From Ovis canadensis (Eukaryota > Chordata > Mammalia > Artiodactyla > Bovidae): DNA of 64,000 nt. This document shows, piece after piece, positions 11,010 through 21,351 of this stretch; the first letter of the stretch is position 1; each line of letters opens with the position of its first letter. The translations under genes and the position numbers were made by a program. The notes below the pieces were generated by a model. It saw only the letters and a program-made list of their open reading frames with translations. It was not told where the DNA came from and searched no databases. Location: NCBI RefSeq assembly GCF_042477335.2, contig NC_091255.1, forward strand, positions 15,912,501 to 15,976,500, given 5' to 3'.

Positions 11010-11759
11010 TGAAACCATGGGTTAAATTCATTTCACCCGCCTTCACTGAGATTGTGTTAAGACTTGCAATACCCTCCAAGCACATGTAGCCTTGCTGTAG
11101 TTTTTCAGTTGCTCAGTCATGTCCGACTCTGTGTGGCCCCGTGGACTGCAGCACGCCAGGCCTCCCTGTGCTTCAGCATCTCCTGGCGCTTGCTCAGACT
11201 CCTGTCCATTGACTCAGTGACGCCATCCGACCGTCTCATCTTCTGTCGCCCTGCCCCCACCCTCAATCTTTCCCAGCATCAGGGTCTTTTCCAATGAGTC
11301 AGCTCTTTGCATCAGGTGGCCAAAGTATTGGAGCTTCAGCAATAATATGTAGCCTAAGCAATATCATGTTTGCTCGAGTTACTTTCCAGGAACTTGGAAT
11401 CAGCTGCGTCTAATTCAAGCCGAGCTGGTTAAGACTGGGCAGGACCTCCCAGACTTCAACAAGGCGTGTGTGAGTGTCAGCTCAGTGACCTTTTGCCACC
11501 AGGGGCCTGGAAGGTCCCCCTTAGCACGTGCAGAAGCCTGTGAGCTAGTCACAACTGCTCCCCATCGCGGTCACCGCAGCGCCTTTCCCCTGCTCCCCCA
11601 CACCTCACGCCACCCCGCTTCTCCGTTTGTTATCCCACAGATACCCTGGGTCTCTGGTCTTCAGGAAGGTAGATTGGAGATGTGTTCTCTCGTCCCCTCG
11701 CTCACTTGGCTGCCTTGCAAATAAACTCTCTCTTTGCTACAAACCTCTGCAGCCCAGCA
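11010..11759 (+). mobile_element. ERV class I LTR, upstream copy, split by BovB
   Basis: Without the BovB insertion at 11093-11346 the LTR is about 500 bases, close to the copy at 15261-15734. It starts TGAAACC and ends CA. The polyadenylation signal AATAAA is at 11720-11725, in the same context as in the other copy ('tgccttgc-aataaa'). Where the other copy has a TATA box, this one reads 'cacagataccctg', so its promoter looks lost. Just after it, from 11760, 'tttggcaagccagccagaag' is in the place of a primer-binding site; I do not assign the tRNA. Confidence 0.8.
11093..11346 (-). mobile_element. BovB 3'-end fragment inside the LTR
   Basis: Antisense BovB 3' end. The 9-base duplication atgtagcct flanks it (11084-11092 and 11347-11355). 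It therefore inserted after the LTR was in place. Confidence 0.92.
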
Positions 11760-13004
11760 TTTGGCAAGCCAGCCAGAAGGTAAGACCAGACAGACATTCT
11801 GCCTGTGGTTTGCTGGCCCCTCGCCTGTATCAAAAGCAGCTGCCTGATCCATCTGTTCCAGGGACCATCCCCTAGATTTCCTGGCAAGGTTCCACTGACC
11901 TTCGGTGCTTAGCTTTCCTTTGTAGCAAAGAGATGGTTTGGGGACTTGGGGGTCTCGAAGTTTGGAAGACATTCTTTTGGAGAGTAATTGTGTTAAAGAA
12001 ATGCACCTATGTCTAGATTGTTTCCGCAAGCCTCACCGAAAGGTGGGTTGGGGTCCAGCTGCCAGGTTGTTGGCAGGCAATATAAAAGGTTACTACTACT
12101 GAGGCAATCCATATCTGAGTTAAAGGCCCAGGGTTCTATAGAACCAGGACCCTAGTTCTTGGGTTTGTTGTTTGGTTCTTGTTTGTCTGTGTTTGATTGT
12201 CTTAACAGTTAAGAATTGGCTATTGGAGATTGAGCTTCTTGGTGACTGTAAGCAAGAACTCTTGGAAAGATTTTGTTGCTGCTACCACCTAGAAGCAAAG
12301 CTCCTTCAGTTTCAAGGAGAAGTGTTAATCCAATTTCCTCTTGCAGCCCTCCAGGCTGTATTCTCCAAGTTGAAGGACTTTAGATTACCCATCCATGGTA
12401 AAGAAAAAGATGGCATTAATCTTCTGTAACTCTGTATGGTCGCAACATCCTTCAGACTCAGAGCAAGGTGGCCTAAAAAAGGCTTCTTAAATTGCAGTAT
12501 AACTCTACAGCTAGATTTATTTTGTAAATGGGAAGAAAAACGGGATAAAACATCATACATACAGTCTTGTTATTGTATCAAAATAAACCTGTGCAGAGAA
12601 GATGTAATCTTATAGTCCAACAGGAAAAGAAGGCAAATAAATTGGCTTCACTCGACGCTAAGGAAACTTGTTTGAACTGCTGTTGATCCAGCTGAACACT
12701 CCCAATGGCCCCTCCTCCCCCACACGAAGGTGTAGCTGCTCTTTCATTGCCAGCATCTGAGCCACAGCCTCAGGCCTGGCTGTCGAGAAATAAGAATGGT
12801 CTCCCCTCTCATACCCACTAGGGCACTGAATGTGACCAGGAAGCTACCAGACTCAGATGGGGCAAGATGCATCAAGGCAAGTCCCCGCTGAGTGAAGGGG
12901 CGTCAATGTTGAGACTAGGCGGCTGATGGGGTTGAAAAAGGGAAGTGGACCCAGATTAACTTCCAATTCATTGAACTGGAAGAGCAACATGACAATTTAT
13001 AGAG

Positions 13005-13229
13005 ATGACCCAAAGAAAATGGGAAAGATTTTCGATTTTTTTAGGGCGGGGGGCAACCCACAACCGAACCTGGACAGATAATCAAAACTCATTAGATACC
13101 CTCTTCACTTCAGAAGAATATAGAATGGTGATGGATAAAGCTAGGGAGGAGGCTGATGGCTTCACACGGAACCCCTGGCAACCTGCTATAGGCTGCAGCA
13201 AGCACAGCGGTACCAGCAGCGGATCCTAA
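13005..13229 (+). pseudogene. gag (capsid) relic of the ERV
   Basis: Longest open piece of the retroviral gag relic, 74 codons. Downstream, other frames to about 13500 keep gag-like text. Stops and shifts separate the pieces. There is no start codon in a sensible context and no link to a functional leader. Confidence 0.55.
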
Positions 13230-13526
13230 CTGGGACGGGAATGCTGGGCTACCAGCTGAACACTGTAGATGCTGCATTCTTGCAGGATTATGACAAGGGG
13301 CACCAAAACAAAGAAGCCTTAATAAAGTTCAGGACATAAAAGAGAAACCAAATGAAGATCGTTTGGGATTTCAGAAAAGGGTCTTTAAGCCCATAGGCAG
13401 TACATAGACAGAGAGCTGCAGTCCCAGAGAATTTAAAGATGGTTAATATGACTCATCAGTCAGAGTGACCCCCAATATACAGAAGAAACTGTAAGAGATA
13501 GAAGTGATGTCTATCACATGGACCCT

Positions 13527-13802
13527 GCTGCTGCTGCTGCTAAGTTGCTTCAGTCGTGTCCGACTCTGTGCGACCCCATAGACGGCAGCCCGCCAGGCTC
13601 CCCCATCCCTGGGATTCTCCAGGCAAGAACACTGGAGTGGGTTGCCATTTCCTTCTCCAGTGCATGAAAGTGAAAAGTGAAAGTGAAGCCACTCAGTCAT
13701 GTCTGATTCTTCGAGAGCCCATGGATTGCAGCCCACCAGGCTCCTCCGTCCATGGGATTTTCCAGGCAAGAGTACTGGAGTGGGGTGCAGTTGCCTTCTC
13801 CA
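13527..13802 (-). mobile_element. BOV-A2 SINE dimer with target-site duplication
   Basis: Antisense dimer starting with GCT repeats. A perfect 12-base duplication, cacatggaccct, lies at 13515-13526 and 13803-13814, within the ERV. Confidence 0.95.
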
Positions 13803-14120
13803 CACATGGACCCTACTCTGTTCTTTTTCTGAGGTTCTGAAGGTTCTGTTTCCATTCAGACTCATGCAGCCAAAAATAAGACGGAAGCTAAGCTGAGAGC
13901 AGCACAAGCTTTATGCAATGCCCAGATACTGGAAAAGCAGGAGTCGGGTTCTCAAACCAGCTTCTCACCTTAAGCATGACGGATTTGCTTTCAGGATGTA
14001 AGAACAGTGGGGAGAGGAGGGACGCTAATTATGGTAGGCAGGCACATCAGTTCCCAGGGAGAGAGTGGGGTGCACCCCTTTTTGGTCTGTGGCTTCCACT
14101 CATGGCTGCTAGTAGGGGTG

Positions 14121-14328
14121 TCATTTTTTATGCTAATGTAGTCAAATCAGCTGAGAGTAAGACTTGGGGTCTGTTGGAGGTCAGACTCATTGCCACCTTG
14201 GTTTCAGCTGGTTCCATACAGTTTTCATTTTTTATGCTAATGTAGTCAAATCAGCGGAGAGTAAGACTTGGGGTCTGTTGGAGGTCAGATTCATTGCCAC
14301 CTTGGTTTCAGCTGGTTCCGTACAGTTT
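14121..14328 (+). repeat. tandem duplication, two 104-base copies
   Basis: The unit from 'tcattttttatgctaatgta' to 'ccatacagtttt' occurs twice, at 14121-14224 and 14225-14328, with only a few differences. It lies within the ERV internal region. Confidence 0.95.
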
Positions 14329-15260
14329 TTGCTTTCCCTTTCCTATAGCTGGCTTTCTTTGTGTCCAAACTATATGATCTAAAGGTGTATGTTAGTTTCT
14401 GTTCGAGGGAGGGAGCTGATGGGTTTTGAGCAAGAGTCTGGTGGTGAGTTTGGTGGTAGCTCTGTTGACTCTGGGGCTTAAAGGATGCCTATGTCTTAGC
14501 TTGCTGAAACTGCCTTTAAAGTTTTTAATAGCAGAGACCAGGTTCAGGAGAAAAGGGGACAACAGAGGATAAGACAGGCCACTCTGCTGGGCAGCTGCCC
14601 TAACACAGGGGAGAAAAGGGCCAAGCTGAAGCTTTCACAGGGAACTCCGCAAGAGGGTTGCTTTTGTACCTGGACAAATAGATACAAAGTACAAGCCAGA
14701 GCAGGCTTGTATATTGCAGTCTCCTCTGTTCCAATCCTGGAAGAAAAAAAAAAAAAAAGCTTGCAACCATTCCAGAAGAATATACTGCAGGAGGAATTTC
14801 TTAAAGGAGGAAACAATGAACCTCTGGGCTAAAATCTTGGAAGATTAAAAATCCAGAAGACCAAATCCATCCTTGCTGGACTGGGCCATGTAAGGAACAC
14901 AACAGAATATGGAGACCATGCTGCGGGAGAAAAACCGTGACCGAGATCATTCCAACCTTGACTTTTCTGAGTCAGCAAGGGAACCCCTAACAGATCTCAG
15001 GTTCTAACGGAAGCAAGCTGTAAGAAAGAAATTTGGGTGATCATTTTCGTCTGTAGCTTGGCAGTAGTGATGCTGGTAAGGTAAAATTCTTCTAAAGGAA
15101 ATCTGAATCACTTGTCACACTACCAGAATGACTGTCCTCTTGTGTTTAAGCCTTCTCCACCCTCAAGCCCTTGTTGGGTCTAAGCCCCTGATCGGCAGGA
15201 AATAGCTGGAGCAATCATTGCCTCTCTTCCTCAAGGTTGAGGAATAATCCGGGAGGGCTG

Positions 15261-15734
15261 AAACCGTGGCTTAAACCCATCTCACCTGTCTTCACTCATC
15301 AAAGTTGTTTTAAGACTTGTATGTCCTCCAAGAAGAACATAGCCTAAACAGTAAGATGATTGCCCAACTTTTTTTCCCGGAACTTGGAGCCAGCTGTGTC
15401 TAATTCGAGCTGAGCTGGTTAAGACTAGATAGGACCACCAACCCTTCAGCTGAGTACGTGTGTGTCCACTCAGTGATCTTTTGATATCAGGGGCCCAAAA
15501 ACTCCACTGTCAGAACACATAGGGGCCTGTGGCCTAGATAGACCAGAACCACATTACTCCACCTTATTCCAATCACCACTCCCCATGTCTGAGACTGCCT
15601 GCTTCTTTATTCATTAGCCTATAAATACCCTGAGCCCCTTGCCTTCAGGGTGGTGGGTTTACGGTTTGTTGTCATCTCCACCCTTGACTGCCTTGCGAAT
15701 AAACCCTCGCAAGTCTCGGCATCTCGGCTCAGCA
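15261..15734 (+). mobile_element. ERV class I LTR, downstream copy
   Basis: About 474 bases, starting TGAAACC and ending CA. It keeps a TATA box (TATAAATA, 15620-15627) and an AATAAA signal (15698-15703), spaced as in a U3-R boundary. It aligns along its length with 11010-11759 once the BovB there is removed. After its end, 'tgcaccaggcgaaaggaacc' again resembles a leader, so it could be the 5' LTR of a second element and not the 3' LTR of the first. Confidence 0.8.
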
Positions 15735-16884
15735 TGCACCAGGCGAAAGGAACCCAGCTGGGTAGCAATGAAGCGTCGCGTCCTTGACACGGATATCAGG
15801 GCAGCGTGTGCCCTGCCTTCCGACCCATGCAGGCTCACCTCCACGCGTGCTCCCTGTCCTGGGAGCCCTTCTCCAGCCCCACGTGCTTCCCCCACCTTCT
15901 CCTCGGCATCGGGGTCTTGAACGAGCTAGGAACTGCCTAGCTCCTAGTGAGCTCCTGCCTAGCTCACTCCTCAACCCTCCACTTGGCACTCCTCTGGGGT
16001 CCCCAGGCCAAAGCAGGGCCCCCTGGCTCCCACGTAAAGCCCTAGGTGCGCTGGCCTCCTCCCTCCCAGCACACAGCATAGAGGTGCTCCCTGTCCACTA
16101 GCTGATGCCCACTAAGCTGCCCGCTCCTTGGACATAGGGGCCCACCAGTACCTCCCACCTAGCACAGTGCCCAGGGATACAGCCAGTACTCTGTGGATAC
16201 TTGAAGACGAGTGATAATCCTGAGAGCTACCTGGGTGCCCTACCCTCATGCCTCTCAATGCCCTTTCTGAAGAAAACTCAACAGCACACACTCTGATTTT
16301 AGAGATCACAGACTCTGGTGACACCCCTGGGAAGCCTGACAAAAATGCAGCCGTGGGGGGTTCGCCCAGCCCTCAGGAAGGACCGAGGATGGGGTCAGGC
16401 TGCACCACACACAGGAAGAGCCTGAGCTGGTGCCGCCAGCGCGGGCTGTCCTGAGCCTTTGGTCTTGGGTTTCTCTTCCTAGAGTATTTATATCCATCCG
16501 GAGAAGCCGGCTGGTTTCATTAATTGTGAGCGTATGTCCACCCAAGGCAGCCATACGCTGAATATGTTGAATACCAGACCTTATATGGTCTGGTATCCCT
16601 TGTTGATTTATATACGAATCCATGACATGAAGGGGGCTCAGGCAGAAAGCCAAATGTTCACCCTCCCCTGTGATCTCAAAGGCGCGAGTTTGTTGGCATA
16701 TTGCTTGTTTTTAATGGAATGACTCTCCTTTCAATGAAAAAAGATCATGGTAAGGCCCACAGACGTTTAATGACCAGCATAGGGACAGGCGTGCAGTTAA
16801 GAAGGCGGCAAAAAGTGCAGATTCCGTGTCCGGGTTTCAAATGAGAACCACTAACATGCAGCAGGTGTGAGTGCCCAGCACCTT
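15735..16884. other. unique DNA with short ancient repeat traces
   Basis: 15735-16100 is C-rich with many overlapping open frames but no recognisable protein. 16140-16210 reads like an old mammal-wide repeat tail ('gcacagtgcccagggatac'). A perfect hairpin is at 16571-16596. Confidence 0.5.
16571..16596. repeat. perfect inverted repeat, 10-base arms
   Basis: ATACCAGACC, a 6-base loop TTATAT, then GGTCTGGTAT. The arms are perfectly complementary and the palindrome stops exactly there. Confidence 0.97.
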
Positions 16885-17064
16885 CTACAGAGCCCGCCTG
16901 CCAAGAGAGGCAAGTTCGATCCCTGGGTGTGGAAGGTCCCCTGGAGAAGAATCTGGCAACTCACTCCAGTATTCTTGCCTGAAAAACCTCATGGACGGAG
17001 GAGCCTAGTAGACCACAGTCCAAAGGGTTGCAAAGAATCAGACCACAACTGAGCAACTGAACAC
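16885..17064 (+). mobile_element. Bov-tA SINE
   Basis: Sense copy, head missing ('gcccgcctgccaagagagg' onward), ending 'cacaactgagcaactgaac'. Confidence 0.9.
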
Positions 17065-17084
17065 ACACATCCTCAACACAAACG

Positions 17085-17245
17085 TACCCCCTCATTCAAT
17101 CCTCACAGCATCTGTACAAGGTAGGTGCTGCTGTTATGCCCTTTTTGGCAAATGAGCAAACCAAGGCCCAGAGAGATCACAGTGATGAGTCCTGTTAGTA
17201 AGTGGCAGGGCTGGAGTCTGAATCCAGGCAGCCTGGCCCCACAGT
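17085..17245 (-). repeat. MIR SINE
   Basis: Antisense MIR text: 'ctcattcaatcctcacagc', 'gcaaatgagcaaaccaaggc', 'agtaagtggcagggctgg'. Confidence 0.85.
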
Positions 17246-17549
17246 CCAGAGGAGTTGGGCCCCATGGGGATCCATTCGGTCCAAACCAAAGCTGAACCCA
17301 GGATCCTGCTTTTGGAGGACTCTGCCCCCTGCCCTGATTGGGTCTCTTCCCTCTTGAGGGCTATGGAGAAGCTACAGGCAGGGTGCTGGCCCCAAGGAAC
17401 ACACGTGTCTACAGTAGGACAAGTGAGCCAGTGTGATGTGCCATGCTATGGAACCAGGTGCCAGGCACTGGGCCATCCAAGTAGGCAGAGGCCCTGAAGC
17501 CCTAACCCCTGGTTCCCTCTCTGCTCTGAGGCTGCCATGTTCCACGGTG

Positions 17550-17725
17550 GTGGACAAGTCAGGTTCCTCTTGCGAGGCTCAGCTTCCAAATCCGTAAAGT
17601 GAAAATGCTGGTAACAGATGTGCTAGGTCCTGTCTCCCAGGATGGCTCAAGGACTGTGTGAGAGAAAGTGAGCAGAACGTTTAGGACAGAGAATGTCTCC
17701 AGTAAACATTGGTTCTGTGATTTCT
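17550..17725 (+). repeat. MIR SINE
   Basis: Sense MIR: 'cttccaaatccgtaaagtg', 'ctcccaggatggctcaaggac', 'ccagtaaacattggttctgt'. Confidence 0.7.
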
Positions 17726-18530
17726 AGCATGCGGTTCAGGACATCCCCAGTTCTTCACTCACAAACATGGACCAAGCACCTAGGAGACATCGTGCCAGGT
17801 GCTAGGACTACCTTAATATTTGCTTATTAGATAAAATCAGTAAAGAGAACTGTGATGTGGCAAGCCACACAGCCAGAGCTTTAGTTTCCCAATCTGTCCG
17901 TTGGGGCGACTACGGCTCCGGTGGGGAAAATGAGCTCCCTCCCTGGGCTCCTACCAAGGAGAAGAGAGCAGCGAGGCCTTCAAAGAGCACACTGGTCAGA
18001 GAGGCTGTGAAGTTAGGTGCACACGAGGGCCAGCGCGAGTGGGGACGTGAGGCCCGTGGAAGCCTCGGGTGCTTGCAGAGAAATCAAGACGGTGTGGAGA
18101 AGGAGGGTGAGGAGGCTGCAGCAAGGGGGCTGAGGGTGTCCCCTGCGGGTGCAGAAGCACCAGTCAGGGCCCAGCTTCAGGGCATCAGACACCGGGAGTC
18201 AGTGGGCTTGAGGAGGGGGGTCACCATCAGACAGGGATTGGGCTTCCAGGCAGGCAGCTCTGAAGTGGAGAAGTCTCCATCCAAAGTCTTCTTTATCTCC
18301 AGACTCAACCCAGGACAAAGGATAGCTAAACACTGAAGCTGGAGTCTGAGTGTGGGACTTTTTTTTTTTTTTTTTCCTGTTCGGTGCCCAGTTATTTGCC
18401 TGTTCGCCAGCCCTGGGATAAGACAGAATTTATGTCTCACCAAAGAGGCACCAAAAAAGTGAAGCAGACAGAGACACAGAAAGAGATGATTATGCAGAGC
18501 ATTTTTTGTTTTGTTTTGCTTCAACGTGTC
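17726..18530. other. unique DNA, no gene seen
   Basis: Contains a poly(T) run at 18359-18376 and a G-rich, purine-biased stretch at 17930-18260 with a long chance open frame (17857-18336). No domain is recognisable. Confidence 0.5.
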
Positions 18531-18940
18531 TCCTCACTAGAATGCTGCCGCAGTCTCCGGGGAGCGGTTCGCCCTCCAGAAAATATGACACTTTATTTCC
18601 TGCCCTTGTTTGTTAACACACCCCATTACCATCCATCTCAGCTTCATGTAACTGCCAGCCGGCATTAACGCCCTCCTCCTCGCCGAGGAAGAAAACAGAG
18701 AAGGGAGAATTCAGCAGATTTTGCCCCGTGGCACCCTCGGCGGCACCAAGATAACCAGAGCAGAAACCACAATTGGATTCTTAATTCCGTCAGCCCAGGA
18801 ATGCGAAGGTCGGTCGGTTTAACCACCTCCTGCGTTTTCCGAAGAGAGTCGGCTCGTTATTTCGGTTGTCTGGGCTCCCTTCTTTGCTGCGGAGAAAGAT
18901 ACATTAATTAATTAATTTTTTTTTTCTTTTTTAACGTTGG
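18531..18940. promoter_or_regulatory. candidate conserved non-coding stretch beside a CpG island
   Basis: Repeat-free, with AT-rich motifs (ttaattccgtcag, attaattaattaatt) and scattered CpGs that have escaped decay. This texture is typical of conserved vertebrate non-coding elements, but I could not align it with anything, so the call is inference. Confidence 0.35.
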
Positions 18941-18961
18941 GGCAGGAGATGTTGCAAACTG

Positions 18962-19330
18962 TCAGGAACTGTCAGTGGGCGCCGGCCCCATCAGGTAAAG
19001 CGGCCAGCGGCGGAGACACACTGACCCCCAGTGGCCGGCCGGGCCCTCGCAGCCGGGCGCCCCCGGCCCCCAGCCTCGCCCCGGCTGGGCGAGACCGCTC
19101 CTTCCCCGCGGCGTGTGAGCTGCAGGGTGGCCTCGCCGTGTCCCCCCACGGCTGCCCCCGGCGCAGACGCAGACAGCCGCACACAGGGAGACACACGCAG
19201 ACCCGCGCGCACGCTGCCCCAATTCTCCTCTTCTCCGATTTCGCAGAGCATCCATCTCCCGAGAACCTTCACCGTGGGCGCTCTGGGCTTACAGAGAAGG
19301 CCTGTTTCTGCTGCTCCCGACGTGCATGGC
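18962..19330. promoter_or_regulatory. CpG island
   Basis: By hand I count about 30 CpG dinucleotides in the first 250 bases (18965-19215). The G+C content is very high, several GGCGCC, GCGGCG and CCCCGGCGC motifs occur, and there is no interspersed repeat. Such islands usually mark a promoter. No gene start was identified on either side. The many open frames here (for example 18937-19335 and 18991-19437) reflect high G+C, not a protein. Confidence 0.8.
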
Positions 19331-19589
19331 TGTGAGAAAGGCCTCCGGGGGGCCCAGCAGGACCCAGGGCTGAAAGGGAGGGGAGGACCGGCCCTGTGGA
19401 AGGCTCCCGTGAACCAGGCCCTGGGCACCGGAGCCATAGTCGCCCCAAAGAACGGATTAGGAAACTAAAGCTCTGGCTGTGTGGCTTGCCCACATCACAG
19501 TTCTCTTTACTGATTTTTTTTAAATAAGCAAATATTCACATAAAACCTGTCAAGCAGTCATCTAGTGCTGTATCTATCTCCCAATTGAC

Positions 19590-19745
19590 TAGACAGCATC
19601 TTTACTGCAGTCCTGTGAAGTACTATTACCTCCATTTCACAGATGAGGAAACTGAGGCCTAGAGAGGTTAAATCACTAGTGAGTGGTGGATCTGGTGTTC
19701 AGCCCCGCAGTCTGGCTTCACTGCACTCTGGCCGCTGCGAGGCAG
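19590..19745 (-). repeat. MIR SINE
   Basis: Antisense MIR core: 'cagatgaggaaactgaggcc', 'agagaggttaaatcactag'. Confidence 0.87.
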
Positions 19746-20157
19746 CCTGTATCCTGGATACTTGTAAAGAGAAGACCAGCACTCCAAATCCCAGCTCTTT
19801 CCCTGAGGTCTTTTATCCCCCAAGGATAAAACGCTGCAGCTGCACAGGTGAGAGCTCACAGACCGTCTACAGAAACATAGTGGAGAAGGCCGCACTGAAT
19901 CTCCTGGAAGTCAGGGACCATGCCATTCACCGTCAGAGCCCCAGAGCAGGCACATGGCGGGAGGGGTGCTCAGCCAGACTGGACCTTGAAAGAAGGTTCG
20001 TGAACCCTGAAAGAAGTTTCAGTGAAGGTGGGAGGCAGGTTACAAGGACTGCAAGAACCACCATGCTGAGGCAGAAAAGCACAGATCATGTTTCCCAATA
20101 CTGTCCCCTGAAAAGGTATTTTCAGACCCACCCATGGTCTTCTGGGCCACAACCTGA

Positions 20158-20182
20158 GCGTGTGTGTGTGTGTGTGTGTGTG
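20158..20182. repeat. (GT)n microsatellite
   Basis: Eleven or so GT units directly at the edge of the next SINE. Confidence 0.95.
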
Positions 20183-20369
20183 TTGGTCGCTCAGTTGTAT
20201 CCAACTCCACGATCCCATAGATTCTAGCCCACCAGGTTCCTCTGTCGATGGAATTCTCCGGGCAAGAATACTGGAGGTGGTTGCCATTCCCTTCCCCAGG
20301 GGATCTTCCCAAGCAGGGATCAAACCCGTGTCTCCTGCATTTGCCGGTGGATTCTGGGAAGCCCTAAGC
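20183..20369 (-). mobile_element. Bov-tA SINE
   Basis: Antisense from 'ggtcgctcagttgtatcc' to 'ggattctgggaagccc'. A few bases of the head are deleted. Confidence 0.92.
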
Positions 20370-20439
20370 TAGACTGTAGTTGAGCGCCCCCTACTGCACA
20401 TGCCAGTAATTAACATTTTCTAAAGTGTGTCCCCCTCCC

Positions 20440-20580
20440 ACCTCTGAATTTATCTCATCTGAGCTTCACAGCAAGAGCCCATAAGATAATCAGCCCCACA
20501 TTAAGCAAGAAAAACAGAGGCTCTTCCAAACGGGCTGACTTGTCCTGGGTTCCCAGCTAATACGTAGAGACCTGGCCACC
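20440..20580 (-). repeat. MIR SINE, diverged
   Basis: Antisense: 'gagcttcacagcaagagccc', 'aagaaaaacagaggctcttcc', 'gggttcccagctaatacgtag'. Confidence 0.6.
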
Positions 20581-20714
20581 CGGTTTCCGGCCTTCCAAAG
20601 CCCACGCCCCCACGTGCTGTCAGTATCAGGCAGGACCCTCACCGGGGAAAGCCCAGCCCCCACCCTGGCAGCCCTGTCGGTCTCCCACGGAGCCTTTTGA
20701 ACTGGCCGACTGGG

Positions 20715-20960
20715 TCCAGTCTTGCCCCAGCCGTTCCCTCAGCCTGAGATGCGCTTCCTGTACGTGGATCTTCACTTGGTTGGCTCCTTCCTGTCATTCC
20801 GGTGTCAGCTCAAGTGTCCTCTCCTCCGAAAAGCCTTCCTTGTCCACCCAACCTAAAATAGCCTTCCAGTCACTGGCTATTGCGTCACTGTTTTGTCTTC
20901 TTCCCAGCAGTGATTCATCTCTGGTAATTTCATGTCCAGTCACTATTGTTAGTCTCATCT
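20715..20960 (-). repeat. L2 LINE 3'-end fragment
   Basis: Antisense L2 wording: 'gatcttcacttggttggctcc', 'gtgtcagctcaagtgtcc', 'agccttccttgtccaccca'. Confidence 0.72.
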
Positions 20961-21029
20961 CATGTATAATGCAGGCTATCAGTTACACGGCACAAAGCTA
21001 ACATGTGCCAGCAGAGCTTCAAGAGCTCT

Positions 21030-21165
21030 GCACACAGTAGGTCATTTAATCATCACGCTCTCCTTTCCTGTAGGTTCCATTATTATCCCCATTTTACAAA
21101 AGAGGAAGCTGAGACAGGGGAGGTTTGGTAACTTGTCCAAGATTCCACCTTTAGTGAGCACTGCT
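21030..21165 (-). repeat. MIR SINE
   Basis: Antisense MIR: 'gtcatttaatcatcacgctc', 'ttatccccattttacaaaag', 'gaggaagctgagacaggg'. Confidence 0.82.
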
Positions 21166-21211
21166 CTTGTCTACTACAAAGACATCAGCCTTCAACAGCA
21201 AAAACACAAGA

Positions 21212-21350
21212 GAATTCCCTGGTGGTTCAGTGGTTAGGACCTTCATGCTTTCACTGCTGTGTCCTGGGGTTTGATCCCTGATGGGGGAACTGAGATCCTG
21301 CAAGCCACCTGGCACAGCCAGAAGCAGCAACAATAGCAAAAAGAAAAGCA
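21212..21350 (+). mobile_element. CHR-family SINE (short form)
   Basis: 'gaattccctggtggttcagtg', 'ggtttgatccctgatggggg', then a tail of caa and aaaa units. Confidence 0.87.
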
Positions 21351-21351
21351 A

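Larger units (their letters stand above)
11760..15260 (+). mobile_element. decayed internal region of a class I endogenous retrovirus
   Basis: Lies between the two LTR copies. A leader-like stretch follows the first LTR. The 12940-13510 part reads as a gag capsid relic: the frame at 13005-13229 has a W-T-D then LDTLFTSEE-type block, typical of class I (gamma-like) gag. It is shifted and stopped repeatedly before and after. Further down I recognise no intact pol or env. A BOV-A2 (13527-13802) and a 104-base tandem duplication (14121-14328) interrupt it. Nothing here can encode a full viral protein. Confidence 0.65.

Noticed and set aside
10588..11025. 145-codon frame and similar frames with 'SFHSLSCIGEGNGNPLQCSCLENP' type text in other places
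   Set aside because: These are BOV-A2 and Bov-tA SINE translations, repeated at every copy.
11010..15734. An intact provirus
   Set aside because: Gag is broken into short pieces, no pol or env frame was recognised, and no flanking target-site duplication was found.
18937..19468. Several 90-150-codon frames on both strands in the CpG island
   Set aside because: High G+C depletes stop codons; the frames overlap on all strands and share no known motif.
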